64,000 bases of DNA from Candidatus Omnitrophota bacterium (GTDB lineage Bacteria; Omnitrophota; Gorgyraeia; Tantalellales; Tantalellaceae). A program made the translations under genes and the position numbers. This document shows, piece after piece, positions 1 to 7,835 of this stretch (position 1 is the stretch's first letter; every line of letters starts with the position of its first letter). The stretch spans positions 47,673 through 111,672 of the forward strand of contig WJMH01000018.1 in the NCBI GenBank assembly GCA_014728045.1. Direction: 5' to 3'. The notes below the pieces were generated by a model. It was given only the letters and a program-made list of their open reading frames with translations, was not told the DNA's origin and made no database searches.

Positions 1-225
1 CGCGTCGCGCGAAGCCTGCCTGAGGGCCGCCTTGCCGTTATTTAGCAGCTTCTCTGTCTCCTGTTCGGCTTTTTTTATCATGCGCTTTTTATCGTCCTGC
101 GCGGATGTGATTATGGATCCGGCCTTCTGCTCCGCCTGGGCTATAATATCCGCAGCCTTTTTCTCGGCTTCCCCCACGCCTTCTTCCTTGATCTTCTCTA
201 TTATGCTTTTAAGTTCCATCTCCAT
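1..225 (-). CDS. V-type ATPase subunit E-like protein, N-terminal part (runs off the window)
   Basis: The first 75 codons of a gene that continues beyond the left edge. The visible protein is highly charged and helical, opening MEMELKSIIEKIKEEGVGEA and continuing with Ala/Glu/Lys-rich heptads. This is the usual start of the peripheral stalk subunit E of V/A-type ATPases (NtpE/AtpE), which links the V1 head to the membrane sector. The start at 225 is chosen because GGAG lies six bases upstream; a second ATG at 219 would be 12 bases away. It follows pyrE on the same strand after about 90 bases. F-type subunit B or another coiled-coil stalk protein cannot be excluded from so short a piece. Confidence 0.6.
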   Translation of the reverse strand, partial: MEMELKSIIEKIKEEGVGEAEKKAADIIAQAEQKAGSIITSAQDDKKRMIKKAEQETEKLLNNGKAALRQASRDA

Positions 226-314
226 GGGTTTCTCCTTTTGAATGGGCCGTTCTCACGCCTTATTACTTATGGCATGAGTAATATTAATTAAGTCTGGTTC
301 AGCGCTGTGATAAT

Positions 315-890
315 TTATTTTCGGGATCCCGGTTTGACCAGAGGCACACCTTCCTGACAAAGAGGGCATTGGGCCTCTTCAAAAGTGGGAATATCCAATT
401 TTATCAAGCTTTCGCATTTTATTCCACCAAAATCAATCCCGGATGTGCTTCTGTTGACCAGCGAAGCTATCCCCACCGGCTTAATGCTGTCCTGCCCCAG
501 CAGGGAGACGACCTCCTTGACGGATCTGCCGGTGGTGAGAACATCTTCGGCTATAAGCACCTTGTTGCGGGGAGAGACCGAAAAACCCCGGCGTAAAGCC
601 ATCTTGCCGTCCTGGCCCCTCTCTGTGAATATCGCTCTTGCCTTCAGGGCCCGGGCAAGCTCGTATGCCAGAACGATGCCCCCCATAGCGGGACCCACTA
701 CTACGTCCGGCGCGTCCGGACGGAACTTCATCGCGAGAGTTTCACATAATCTGGCCGCGATAACGGGGTTCTGAAGCACAAGAGCGCACTGCAGGTACGC
801 CCCTGAATGCAGTCCGCTTGATAATTTAAAATGCCCCTGCTGGAAAGCACCGGTCTTTTTGAGCATATCCATTATTTCCATCTGTTGCAT
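315..890 (-). CDS. pyrE: Orotate phosphoribosyltransferase
   Basis: Transfers phosphoribose from PRPP to orotate to give OMP, the fifth step of UMP synthesis. The 191 residues match the normal family length. The PRPP-binding signature VLIAEDVLTTGRSV is clear near residue 111, and the flexible-loop region with ERGQDGKMALRRGF precedes it. The C-terminus carries a CPLC pair followed by a short basic tail, as in several pyrE products of thermophiles and deep-branching bacteria. AGAGG lies five bases before the ATG. It is the last gene of the pyr operon, 20 bases after pyrF. Confidence 0.95.
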   Translation of the reverse strand: MQQMEIMDMLKKTGAFQQGHFKLSSGLHSGAYLQCALVLQNPVIAARLCETLAMKFRPDAPDVVVGPAMGGIVLAYELARALKARAIFTERGQDGKMALRRGFSVSPRNKVLIAEDVLTTGRSVKEVVSLLGQDSIKPVGIASLVNRSTSGIDFGGIKCESLIKLDIPTFEEAQCPLCQEGVPLVKPGSRK

Positions 891-910
891 GAAAACCTCT
901 TTTCTGGTTT

Positions 911-1624
911 TTAAGAACTCATGTCTTCAATTATCCGCTCCGCCGCGCGGGCCGGATCCTCCGCCTGGATCACGGGCCTGCCCACCACGATGTAATCGGC
1001 TCCCTTTTCGAGAGCCTCCTTCGGCGTGACCACTCTTTTCTGGTCACCCGCCTCCGCCCATCCGGGACGCACCCCTGGTGTGACTATCACGAAATCCCTG
1101 CCGAACCTTTTCCTTATGGCCTCAGCCTCCCTTGCAGAGGCCACCACGCCATCCATGCCTGCTTCTTTCGCCTTTTCGGCCAGGCTGAGGACCTTCGACT
1201 GGACAGATCCGGAAAACCCCAAAGAGGCCATCTCCTGGCTGTCCATGCTGGTAAGCAGGGTAACCCCCAGTAAAAGCGGCTCTTCCTTGCCGGAGGATCT
1301 GGCCCCCTCCCTGGCGCCCTCTCTTGCCCGGCGCATCATTTTCGTTCCGCCAAGGCAGTGGAAATTCAGCATGAAAACACCTTTTGTCGCGGCGACATAC
1401 GCGGCGTTGCTGACCGTATTAGGTATGTCATGGAACTTAAGGTCCAGGAAAACCTTTTTGCCGGCTTCTTCCAGCTTGTCCAGTATGGGAAGGCCGTACC
1501 CGGTAAAAGGCGCTATCCCTATCTTGAAAACATCAACAGCCGGTGAAAGCGCCCCTATAAGGCCTTCGGCTTCTTCGATGCTTTTCACGTCAAGCGCGAC
1601 TATGAGCCTTTCCCGTGCCTGCAT
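911..1624 (-). CDS. pyrF: Orotidine 5'-phosphate decarboxylase
   Basis: Decarboxylates OMP to UMP. The product is a 237-residue TIM barrel. The first strand is LIVALDV, and the catalytic D-x-K-x2-D array is visible as FLDLKFHDIPNT. The phosphate-gripping segments VTPGVRP and YIVVGRPV are near the C-terminus. The open frame extends upstream to 1735, but the family start is the ATG at 1624, which has AGGATA in front; the extension lies inside pyrD in another frame. The start overlaps the 3' end of pyrD by 35 bases, which suggests translational coupling. Confidence 0.95.
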   Translation of the reverse strand: MQARERLIVALDVKSIEEAEGLIGALSPAVDVFKIGIAPFTGYGLPILDKLEEAGKKVFLDLKFHDIPNTVSNAAYVAATKGVFMLNFHCLGGTKMMRRAREGAREGARSSGKEEPLLLGVTLLTSMDSQEMASLGFSGSVQSKVLSLAEKAKEAGMDGVVASAREAEAIRKRFGRDFVIVTPGVRPGWAEAGDQKRVVTPKEALEKGADYIVVGRPVIQAEDPARAAERIIEDMSS

Positions 1625-2552
1625 TATCCTGCCTTTCCCGTAGTTTTCCCGTAAGATCGGAAGCTCTTGTGATTTCGTGCCTTTGCAGATACATTTCAAA
1701 CTCGCCGAGCACCCTGATATAAGATGAAGGATCAATTAGGTTACTCGTCCCCAGCTGGACCGCGCTCGCGCCCGCGAGCATGAACTCGGCGACATCGGTA
1801 CCTGTCATTATCCCGCCTATACCGATAACGGGGATGCGCACCTTTTTGTAAGTGTCCCTGACCGCTTTCAAAGCCAGCGGCTTGATCGCCGGGCCGCTGA
1901 GGCCGCCGGTCATATTCCCCAACACGGGTCTCATCGTCTCGGCGTCAACAGACATACCCATGTAAGTATTGACGAGCGCTACCGCGTCCGCGCCGGCTTC
2001 CTCGACCGCTTTGGCTATTTCGGTGATGTCGGTCACGTTCGGTGTGAGTTTAGCTATAAGCGGACAGCCTGTTCTCTTTCTGACCGCCTTTATCACGGCG
2101 CTGCTCGTTCGGGCGTCCTGCGCGATCAGTGCGTATTTTTCCGTATCATGTCCTATGTTCGGGCATGAAAGGTTAACTTCAAGCGCGTCCGGCTCAAACT
2201 CCCCGGAAAGCTCCCCGGCGCAGCCGGCGAATTCATCTTTTTTCTCCCCGGCTATACTGGCGATCACTTTCGAGCCCGTCCCCCTCAGGAAAGGAAGCCT
2301 CTTCTTCTTGAAGTCTTCAATACCCTTGTTCTCGAGCCCGATGGAATTGAGCAGTCCCGAAGCGGTCTCAACGGTCCTGGGCGGAGGGTTGCCTTCCCTT
2401 TCCCGGAATGTTACCGTCTTGGCAACTATCGCCCCCACTTTGGCAAGGTCCAGAAAATCCGCGAATTCCTCCCCGTAACCGAAGGTCCCTGAGGCAACCC
2501 AGAGAGGGTTGTCGAATATCTTATCGCCTATTTTTACCTTTAGATCCGTCAT
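1590..2552 (-). CDS. pyrD: Dihydroorotate dehydrogenase, class 1B catalytic subunit
   Basis: Oxidises dihydroorotate to orotate on FMN. The 320-residue protein has the class 1 features: GTFGYG near the N-terminus, NSIGLENKG, the substrate/FMN segment VNLSCPN with the active-site Cys, and the FMN-phosphate motif GIGGIMTGTDVAEFMLAGA. Class 1B is assigned because pyrK, the electron-transfer partner, is immediately upstream. The stop of pyrK and the start of pyrD share one base (TAATG), typical of coupled subunits. The C-terminal tail after about residue 300 extends past the barrel and overlaps pyrF. Confidence 0.95.
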   Translation of the reverse strand: MTDLKVKIGDKIFDNPLWVASGTFGYGEEFADFLDLAKVGAIVAKTVTFREREGNPPPRTVETASGLLNSIGLENKGIEDFKKKRLPFLRGTGSKVIASIAGEKKDEFAGCAGELSGEFEPDALEVNLSCPNIGHDTEKYALIAQDARTSSAVIKAVRKRTGCPLIAKLTPNVTDITEIAKAVEEAGADAVALVNTYMGMSVDAETMRPVLGNMTGGLSGPAIKPLALKAVRDTYKKVRIPVIGIGGIMTGTDVAEFMLAGASAVQLGTSNLIDPSSYIRVLGEFEMYLQRHEITRASDLTGKLRERQDNAGTGKAHSRA

Positions 2553-3370
2553 TATTTTTTGCTTTCAGCCTCCCAGTCGATCTCACCCGATATAAAGACA
2601 GGACCGTCCTTGCACACCAGCTTGTATCCCGAGCGTGTGCGAACGGCGCATCCCAGGCAGGCTCCTATCCCGCAGGCCATGTAAGCGTCAAGAGAGACCT
2701 GGGCGGGAATGCCGCACCCGGCGATCTGCCGTTCAAGCTCGGCCAAAAGGGGCCGGGGTCCGCAGGCGAATATCATCGACCTCGCAGGATCGATATCGCC
2801 TTTTTCGATATGTCCCCTGACCGGTTCGGTAACATACCCCTTGTGCCCGCACATTCCATCCTCGGTTGCAATATGCACTTTTATCCCCATCTTTTCCAGT
2901 TCCTCCGTGCAGATCACGTGCTCGGATATGCAGGTCCCGAAAAAGACCTCGACCCGGCTTCCTCCTGATAAGAGTTCTTCCGCCAGGGCGAATAGCGGGG
3001 CTATCCCGTGCCCGCCCGCCACCAGGACCGCCCTGGTATAATCCCCGCACCGAAAAGCCTCAAGGTCAAAGCCGTTACCCAAAGGCCCCACAAGATCCAG
3101 TTCTTCTCCGGAAACCCTCCGGCTTAAAACAGAAGTGGCCGTGCCCACGACCTTGTAGAGAAGATCGATGCCTTTTTTCTTTATCCTGTGCACTCCAAGA
3201 GGTATCCTGAGAAGCGGGTCGGTCCCCAGTTCCCTGACCTTGCAGGTGACGAACTGTCCAGGGCGTGAATTTTCCGCGAGAAAAGGCTGCTCCAGTTCCA
3301 TAGCGAAGTGGTCTGGCGCCACCTGCTTATTGGAGAGTATCCTAGCTTTTACCGTTCTTTTGGTCTTCAT
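2552..3370 (-). CDS. pyrK: Dihydroorotate dehydrogenase electron transfer subunit
   Basis: Passes electrons from PyrD FMN through its own FAD and [2Fe-2S] cluster to NAD+. The 272 residues show the ferredoxin-reductase layout: a FAD-binding barrel (residues 1-100, with RPGQFV and RIPLGVHR), a nucleotide-binding domain with GGHGIAPLFALAEEL, and a C-terminal cluster domain with Cys in the pattern ACGIGACLGCAV plus a fourth Cys in LVCKDGPVF. The fold is related to flavin reductases, but the downstream pyrD settles the assignment. The start overlaps the end of the Mut7-C gene by 29 bases. Confidence 0.95.
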   Translation of the reverse strand: MKTKRTVKARILSNKQVAPDHFAMELEQPFLAENSRPGQFVTCKVRELGTDPLLRIPLGVHRIKKKGIDLLYKVVGTATSVLSRRVSGEELDLVGPLGNGFDLEAFRCGDYTRAVLVAGGHGIAPLFALAEELLSGGSRVEVFFGTCISEHVICTEELEKMGIKVHIATEDGMCGHKGYVTEPVRGHIEKGDIDPARSMIFACGPRPLLAELERQIAGCGIPAQVSLDAYMACGIGACLGCAVRTRSGYKLVCKDGPVFISGEIDWEAESKK

Positions 3371-3845
3371 CAGATCCCTGTTCCTCTATTCCGTGCTTTT
3401 CGAGCCAGCCGGTAACCATATCCCAGTGGCTGCCTTTCCAGAAGATTTTATCACACTCCGGACATTGTTTGAACTGTTTGTGCGTCCGGTATACATATTC
3501 GGGAACCCTGCCCTTTACCTTTTCCTTCTCCACCGGTTCAAGAGGACTGTTGCATTCCACGCAGATGCGGAACATATCCTCTTCGCTGAAAGAAAGGCCG
3601 AGCGATCCGGTTACCTGTTCGAGCTGGTCCTCCACGTGGTCGTGTTCGATGATCACGTCCTTTATCCCTTTGTATTTTTCAAGGTCCGCCTGCCGGGTGA
3701 GGAGGATCCTTTTCTCCCTCAGAGCCCTTATAACCAGACCCGCCACGTCACTATCCCGGTAATAGACGCTGTCGTATCCCAGGATGCGGAGCCATTTGGC
3801 AAGCTTGCCCAGTTCTTTCGTAACGATGAACTTTTCTTTGCGCAT
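3342..3845 (-). CDS. Mut7-C RNase domain protein (PIN-like with zinc ribbon)
   Basis: A 167-residue protein of the Mut7-C/DUF82 family. The N-terminal half looks PIN-like: KFIVTKELGKLAKWLRILGY, then the acidic RDSDVAG and the strand RILLTR. The C-terminal half has a four-Cys zinc ribbon (CVEC near residue 105, CPEC near residue 138) followed by the family signature KIFWKGSHW. Family members are predicted RNases, and the bacterial substrate is unknown. It sits between pyrC and pyrK, 13 bases after pyrC and overlapping pyrK, so it is co-transcribed with pyrimidine genes although no metabolic reason is apparent. Confidence 0.85.
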   Translation of the reverse strand: MRKEKFIVTKELGKLAKWLRILGYDSVYYRDSDVAGLVIRALREKRILLTRQADLEKYKGIKDVIIEHDHVEDQLEQVTGSLGLSFSEEDMFRICVECNSPLEPVEKEKVKGRVPEYVYRTHKQFKQCPECDKIFWKGSHWDMVTGWLEKHGIEEQGSDEDQKNGKS

Positions 3846-3858
3846 CTTCGCCTCGGGT

Positions 3859-5145
3859 TCACGCGGGAACTCCGTCCCTTATCACCACTCTGCCGCCGAC
3901 GATAACGTCGGTAACGGCCGCTTTCATGGTCTCTCCCACAAAGGGAGAGTTGCGTGAAAGGGACCTTATCCTTTCGGTTGTATACACCCACTCCGCCTCA
4001 GGGTCTATGATCGTTATATCCGCCGGGGAACCTTCGGTCAAAGTACCTCTTTGGTATTTGAGGATCTTCGCGGGGTTCGCCGCAAGCTTACCGATAAGCC
4101 CCTCCCAGTCAAGGTATCCCTCGTTCACCAGGTTCATGACAGAAAGGGATAACGCTGTTTCCAGCCCGATCATCCCGAACGGCGCATAATCGTATTCCCT
4201 CTCTTTTTCGTTATCCAGATGCGGTGCATGATCGGTCGCTATGACATCTATGGTGCCGTCCTTCAAAGCTTTCTTGATCGCGCTTACGTCATCGGCCGAA
4301 CGCAGCGGCGGGTTGACTTTGGTGTTCGCGTCAAACCCTCTTACATCTTCCTCGGTGAGAGAGAAGTGATGAGGGGTGACCTCCGATGTGACCTTAACCC
4401 CTCTTTTTTTCGCCTGCCTTATGGCCTCAACGCTTTCTTTCGCGGATACATGCGCGATGTGCAGCCTTGCCCCGGCAAGCTCCGCCAGGCGTATATCCCT
4501 CTCTACCATCGTCGTCTCGGCTTCGGCGGGTATGGGTTTCATCCCCAATACCGTCGAGCAGTAACCTTCGTTCATGACCCCTCCGGCGGCCAGAGCTTTG
4601 TCCTCGCAGTGGGAAATAACCAGAAGATCCACCATGGCGGCGTATTCAAGAGCTCTTCTCATAAGTTCAGCGTCCCTTACCGAATCCCCGTCATCAGATA
4701 CCGCAAGGCAGCCGGCTTTTTTCAGCTCGGCCATCTCGGTAAGTTCCTCTCCCCTGCGCCCCTTGGTGATCGTGCCTACTGGAAGAAGATTGGAAAGCTT
4801 CGCCTCCCTCGCCTTATCAAGAAGGAATCTTACATTCGCCTCACCATCACAGGCAGGCTCGGTATTCGGCATGGCGCAGACGGAAGTGAACCCGCCACTT
4901 GCCGCGGCCAGAAGACCCGTCTCGATCGTTTCCTTATCTTCCCGGCCAGGCTCTCTTAAATGCGTATGCATATCTATGAGTCCCGGTACCACTAGACGCC
5001 CTTTAGCATCAATGATGGTGGAGGGCTTTTCCTTTATTTCGGAGGATATTTTAACTACAATCCCATCTTTTACCAAAATACTGGTCTTTTTCTTTATTCC
5101 GCCTGCCGGGTCAATCATCTTTCCGTTCTTTATTAAAATCTTCAT
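3859..5145 (-). CDS. pyrC: Dihydroorotase, class I
   Basis: Cyclises carbamoyl aspartate to dihydroorotate. The 428-residue protein is an amidohydrolase-superfamily barrel. The metal-binding motif DMHTHLREPG follows the N-terminal beta domain near residue 58. Further metal ligands are visible in SHCEDKALA and HIAHVSAKES, and the catalytic Asp lies in IATDHAPH near residue 303. The substrate-binding segment FGMIGLETALSL is present. The length and the HxH-LREPG signature indicate a bacterial class I active enzyme, not the degenerate PyrC' form. It lies 74 bases after pyrB; GGAG lies six bases upstream of the ATG. Confidence 0.95.
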   Translation of the reverse strand: MKILIKNGKMIDPAGGIKKKTSILVKDGIVVKISSEIKEKPSTIIDAKGRLVVPGLIDMHTHLREPGREDKETIETGLLAAASGGFTSVCAMPNTEPACDGEANVRFLLDKAREAKLSNLLPVGTITKGRRGEELTEMAELKKAGCLAVSDDGDSVRDAELMRRALEYAAMVDLLVISHCEDKALAAGGVMNEGYCSTVLGMKPIPAEAETTMVERDIRLAELAGARLHIAHVSAKESVEAIRQAKKRGVKVTSEVTPHHFSLTEEDVRGFDANTKVNPPLRSADDVSAIKKALKDGTIDVIATDHAPHLDNEKEREYDYAPFGMIGLETALSLSVMNLVNEGYLDWEGLIGKLAANPAKILKYQRGTLTEGSPADITIIDPEAEWVYTTERIRSLSRNSPFVGETMKAAVTDVIVGGRVVIRDGVPA

Positions 5146-5219
5146 CTTTTCTCCATTTAAGTCGTATTTTTAATGCTTTTTAGGGTTTATGTTGTCAGTT
5201 TTGCCATTATATCAAAATA

Positions 5220-6176
5220 CTACTCCACTTCCTCGCCCTTTATTTGGCTTAGCAGGAAAAGCACGGCCATGCGCACCGCGACACCGTTGGTAACCTGTGA
5301 AAGAATGACGGAATGTTCGCTGTCGGCGACATCCTGACTCAGCTCAACTCCCCTGTTAATCGGACCGGGGTGCATGATAAGAAGTTCCTTCCGGGCGTAT
5401 TTGGCAAGCACCTGCCTCGTTATCCCGTAGTTCTGTATATACTCCCTTATGCTGGGGAAAAGACCCTTCGTCTGTCTTTCCAGCTGTATGCGCAGCACGT
5501 TTATAACATCCGCCTTCTCAAGGGCTTCCCTCAGGTCGTAGGTCACCTTAACACCCATTTTCTCGATCTGGACCGGCATGAAGGTCTTCGGACCGCACAC
5601 GGTTACCCTCGCGCCCAGCTTCGTAAGGGCCCAGATATTACTTCTTGCCACGCGCGAATGTGATATATCCCCTATTATGCTTACGTTGAGGCCTTTTATT
5701 CTTCCAAGCTCTTCCTGGATCGTGAATCCGTCAAGAAGGGCCTGCGTGGGGTGTTCGTGCGCACCGTCACCTGCATTGATCACCGAGGCGTTCACGCATT
5801 TTGACAGAAAGTGCGGGGCCCCGGGGCAGCTGTGGCGCATGACGATCATGTCAATGTTCATCGCCTCTATGTTCTTGGCCGTGTCTTTAAGCGTCTCTCC
5901 TTTGAGAAAACTGGAGGATGAAGCCGTGACGTTAAGGGTATCCGCGCTCAGCCTTTTCGCGGCCAGCTCGAACGACGACCTGGTCCTGGTGGACGGTTCG
6001 CAGAAAAGGTTCACTATGGTCCGTCCCCTCAGGGTCGGAACCTTTGGGATGGGCCGCTTTATGACCTCCTTGAACCCTTTTGCCTGATCAAGGATAAGGG
6101 AGATCTCCTGCGGGGAAAGATCCTCTATCCCCAAGAGGTTTTTCTTCGTCCATTGTATCTGTGTTCTCTTTTTCAT
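5220..6176 (-). CDS. pyrB: Aspartate carbamoyltransferase catalytic subunit
   Basis: Condenses carbamoyl phosphate with aspartate, the committed step of pyrimidine synthesis. The 318 residues contain the carbamoyl-phosphate loop FCEPSTRTRSSFE near residue 59, the second motif HPTQALLDGFTI, and the aspartate-domain motif MHPGPINRGVEL near residue 270. No pyrI regulatory subunit is present in the operon, so feedback control probably runs through PyrR instead. It starts 16 bases after pyrR, the arrangement expected for the first enzyme of a PyrR-attenuated operon. Confidence 0.96.
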   Translation of the reverse strand: MKKRTQIQWTKKNLLGIEDLSPQEISLILDQAKGFKEVIKRPIPKVPTLRGRTIVNLFCEPSTRTRSSFELAAKRLSADTLNVTASSSSFLKGETLKDTAKNIEAMNIDMIVMRHSCPGAPHFLSKCVNASVINAGDGAHEHPTQALLDGFTIQEELGRIKGLNVSIIGDISHSRVARSNIWALTKLGARVTVCGPKTFMPVQIEKMGVKVTYDLREALEKADVINVLRIQLERQTKGLFPSIREYIQNYGITRQVLAKYARKELLIMHPGPINRGVELSQDVADSEHSVILSQVTNGVAVRMAVLFLLSQIKGEEVE

Positions 6177-6192
6177 CGGATCCTGCCCTCGT

Positions 6193-6744
6193 CTATTTGC
6201 TTTCTTCCTCCATGACGACCACTTCTTCCTCTTCGTCTACCTCCCTGACCCTGACCTCAACGCTCTCCCGGGTGGTAGTAGGTATGTTCTTACCCACGAA
6301 ATCCGGCCTTATGGGAAGCTCCCTGTGTCCCCTGTCGATCAGCACCGCCAGCTGTATGTTGGCCGGTCGTCCGAAATCCACCAGTTCCGACAAGGCGCAT
6401 CTAACGGTCCTTCCGGTGAAAAGCACGTCATCGACAAGTATTATCTTCTTGGCGGTGATATCGAAGTCTATCTCCGTGGCCCGCAGGACGGGCTGCTCGG
6501 CCACCTCCGTAAGGTCATCCCTGTAAAGGGTTATATCCAGCGCACCCACCGGGACCTCTTCTCCGGCGATCTCTTTCAGGTTGGCCGCTATCCGTTCGGC
6601 AAGATACGCTCCCCGCGAGCGGATGCCTATTACCACCAGGCTTTCCACCCCCTGGTTCTTTTCGAGGATCTCGTGAGAAAGCCTCTGGAGGGCCTTTTTT
6701 ATCCCCCCTTTGTCCAGCACGGTCGCTTTTTTCTTAAGATTCAT
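6193..6744 (-). CDS. pyrR: Pyrimidine operon attenuation regulator / uracil phosphoribosyltransferase
   Basis: PyrR binds pyr mRNA when UMP or UTP is high and promotes termination; many family members also convert uracil to UMP. The 183 residues include the PRPP motif IILVDDVLFTGRTVRCALSEL near residue 97 and the conserved VLIDRGHRELPIRPDFVGK. The C-terminus ends in an unusual acidic tail rich in Glu. AGGAAG lies just before the ATG. The leader upstream holds a matching PyrR-binding loop, a terminator and a small leader ORF, so the operon is very likely autoregulated. Confidence 0.95.
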   Translation of the reverse strand: MNLKKKATVLDKGGIKKALQRLSHEILEKNQGVESLVVIGIRSRGAYLAERIAANLKEIAGEEVPVGALDITLYRDDLTEVAEQPVLRATEIDFDITAKKIILVDDVLFTGRTVRCALSELVDFGRPANIQLAVLIDRGHRELPIRPDFVGKNIPTTTRESVEVRVREVDEEEEVVVMEEESK

Positions 6745-6753
6745 CTCTTCCTG

Positions 6754-6837
6754 CTAACGTTTATGTTTCTCATTACGAAGGCAAAAAAATAGCCTCCCTG
6801 TCGGCTCGACAAGCAGGCTTATATATATTTTTCCCAT
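6754..6837 (-). CDS. Putative pyr leader peptide (27 codons)
   Basis: A small ORF between the PyrR-binding loop and pyrR. It starts with ATG eight bases after AAAAGGAG and opens MGKIYISLLVEPTGRLFF. Codons 7-16 are the two arms of the intrinsic terminator, and the T-tract encodes Phe-Phe. The UAG stop lies nine bases before the pyrR start codon, so terminating ribosomes could also feed pyrR. The Shine-Dalgarno bases are part of the lower stem of the PyrR hairpin. The layout recalls enterobacterial pyrBI leaders, where translation blocks the terminator. That it is translated is inference. Confidence 0.6.
   Translation of the reverse strand: MGKIYISLLVEPTGRLFFCLRNEKHKR
6783..6819 (-). terminator. 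pyr attenuator (intrinsic terminator)
   Basis: On the minus strand AGCCUGCUUGUCG pairs with CGACAGGGAGGCU around an AGC loop: 13 positions with one G-G mismatch and one G-U pair. Seven U residues follow. It lies between the pyr promoter and pyrR and inside the leader ORF, so it can only act as a regulated attenuator. Confidence 0.85.
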
Positions 6838-6844
6838 TTTCTCT

Positions 6845-6877
6845 CCTTTTCCGGCCTCGCGGGACCGCTTTAAAAGG
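6845..6877 (-). promoter_or_regulatory. PyrR-binding loop in the pyr leader RNA
   Basis: The RNA GGUCCCGCGAGGCC fits the PyrR site ARUCCNGNGAGGYU, with the outer A-U pair replaced by G-C. It folds as a short upper stem with the hexaloop CCGCGA (the CNGNGA class). A purine bulge AAAG on the 5' side separates this from a lower stem CCUUUU/AAAAGG. The 3' strand of the lower stem is the Shine-Dalgarno region of the leader peptide, so PyrR binding should hide it. Confidence 0.8.
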
Positions 6878-6893
6878 TCTATCATCTTTAATG

Positions 6894-6922
6894 ATAGTAC
6901 TACTTTAGGTGGGAATTGTCAA
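6894..6922 (-). promoter_or_regulatory. Sigma-70 type promoter of the pyr operon
   Basis: TTGACA, a 17-base spacer and TACTAT on the minus strand. The start point would be near 6887, ten bases before the PyrR hairpin. Confidence 0.85.
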
Positions 6923-6937
6923 GTTTTTTCACCCCGT

Positions 6938-6968
6938 AAAAAAGCGCGTGCCCCTTAAGGGCACACGC
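6938..6968 (-). terminator. Intrinsic terminator after parAB
   Basis: On the minus strand GCGUGUGCCC, loop UUAA, then GGGGCACGCGC form a ten-base-pair GC-rich stem followed by six U. It ends the parA-parB transcript 33 bases after the parB stop and just before the pyr promoter. Confidence 0.85.
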
Positions 6969-7001
6969 TTTACAAAAGATCCCCTTTAAGAGACCGCTCC
7001 C

Positions 7002-7835
7002 CTATGAAAGCATTATATTGAGCAGCCTTTCCAAATCCTCGTTCGAGAAATACTGTATCTCTATCCTTCCCCTTTTCTTTCCCTGGTGTATCCTGACCTT
7101 GGTCCCGAGCTTATGCTGGAGTTTTTCCTCTATGCTGGCTTTCTCCGGGTCCACAGGCTGCTTTGACCTCGCAGGGGTCTGTCCGATCCTCCTGGCAAGC
7201 TGTTCGGCCTCCCTTACGGACATACCTTTGCGGATAATATTCTTGGCCAGCTTGCTTCTAATCTTTTCGCTGACCACCGAAAGCAGAACCTTGGCATGCC
7301 CCGTGGATAAACGTCCCTGCTCAAGGTATCCCTTGATCTCTGGCGAAAGCCCCAAGAGCCTTATGCTGTTGGATATGGTGGTCTTGTCCTTTCCCATCAT
7401 CTGTCCGACCTTCTCGAGGGTATGTTCGAACTTGTCAATAAGCTCCTGGTAGGCCTGGGCTTCTTCTACGGGATTGAGCTCCTCTCTCTGGATATTCTCA
7501 ATAAGCGAGATCTCAAGACTGCTGGCATCATCTATATCATTGCGTATGATCGCAGGTATCTCCTGCTCTCCCAACTCCTGCGCGGCCCTGAAGCGCCTCT
7601 CCCCGGCTATGATCTCGTACCCGGAACCGGAAGGCCTGACCAGTATGGGCTGAATGAGCCCTTTTTCCTGGATCGAACTGGTCAGCTCCTCCATCTTCTT
7701 CTGACCAAAGCGTTTCCTGGGCTGGAACGGATTAGGAACTATCTCCGATAGTTTTAATTTTTCTACCTTTTGTTTCGGCTTACTGGCGTCTTCCGATATC
7801 AGCGCATCCAGCCCTTTACCCAGTCTCTTCTCCAT
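7002..7835 (-). CDS. parB: Chromosome partitioning protein ParB
   Basis: Binds parS near the origin, loads onto DNA as a CTP-dependent clamp and works with ParA in chromosome segregation. The 277 residues have the standard order: the conserved N-terminus RLGKGLDALI (ParA-stimulating), the CTP-binding domain with NPFQPRKRF and the GERRFRAA box, the helix-turn-helix parS-binding domain with KDKTTISNSIRLLGL and LSTGHAKVLL, and a C-terminal dimerisation region ending in RLLNIML. The start overlaps the end of parA by 20 bases. Two parS-like palindromes lie just upstream of parA. Confidence 0.95.
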   Translation of the reverse strand: MEKRLGKGLDALISEDASKPKQKVEKLKLSEIVPNPFQPRKRFGQKKMEELTSSIQEKGLIQPILVRPSGSGYEIIAGERRFRAAQELGEQEIPAIIRNDIDDASSLEISLIENIQREELNPVEEAQAYQELIDKFEHTLEKVGQMMGKDKTTISNSIRLLGLSPEIKGYLEQGRLSTGHAKVLLSVVSEKIRSKLAKNIIRKGMSVREAEQLARRIGQTPARSKQPVDPEKASIEEKLQHKLGTKVRIHQGKKRGRIEIQYFSNEDLERLLNIMLS

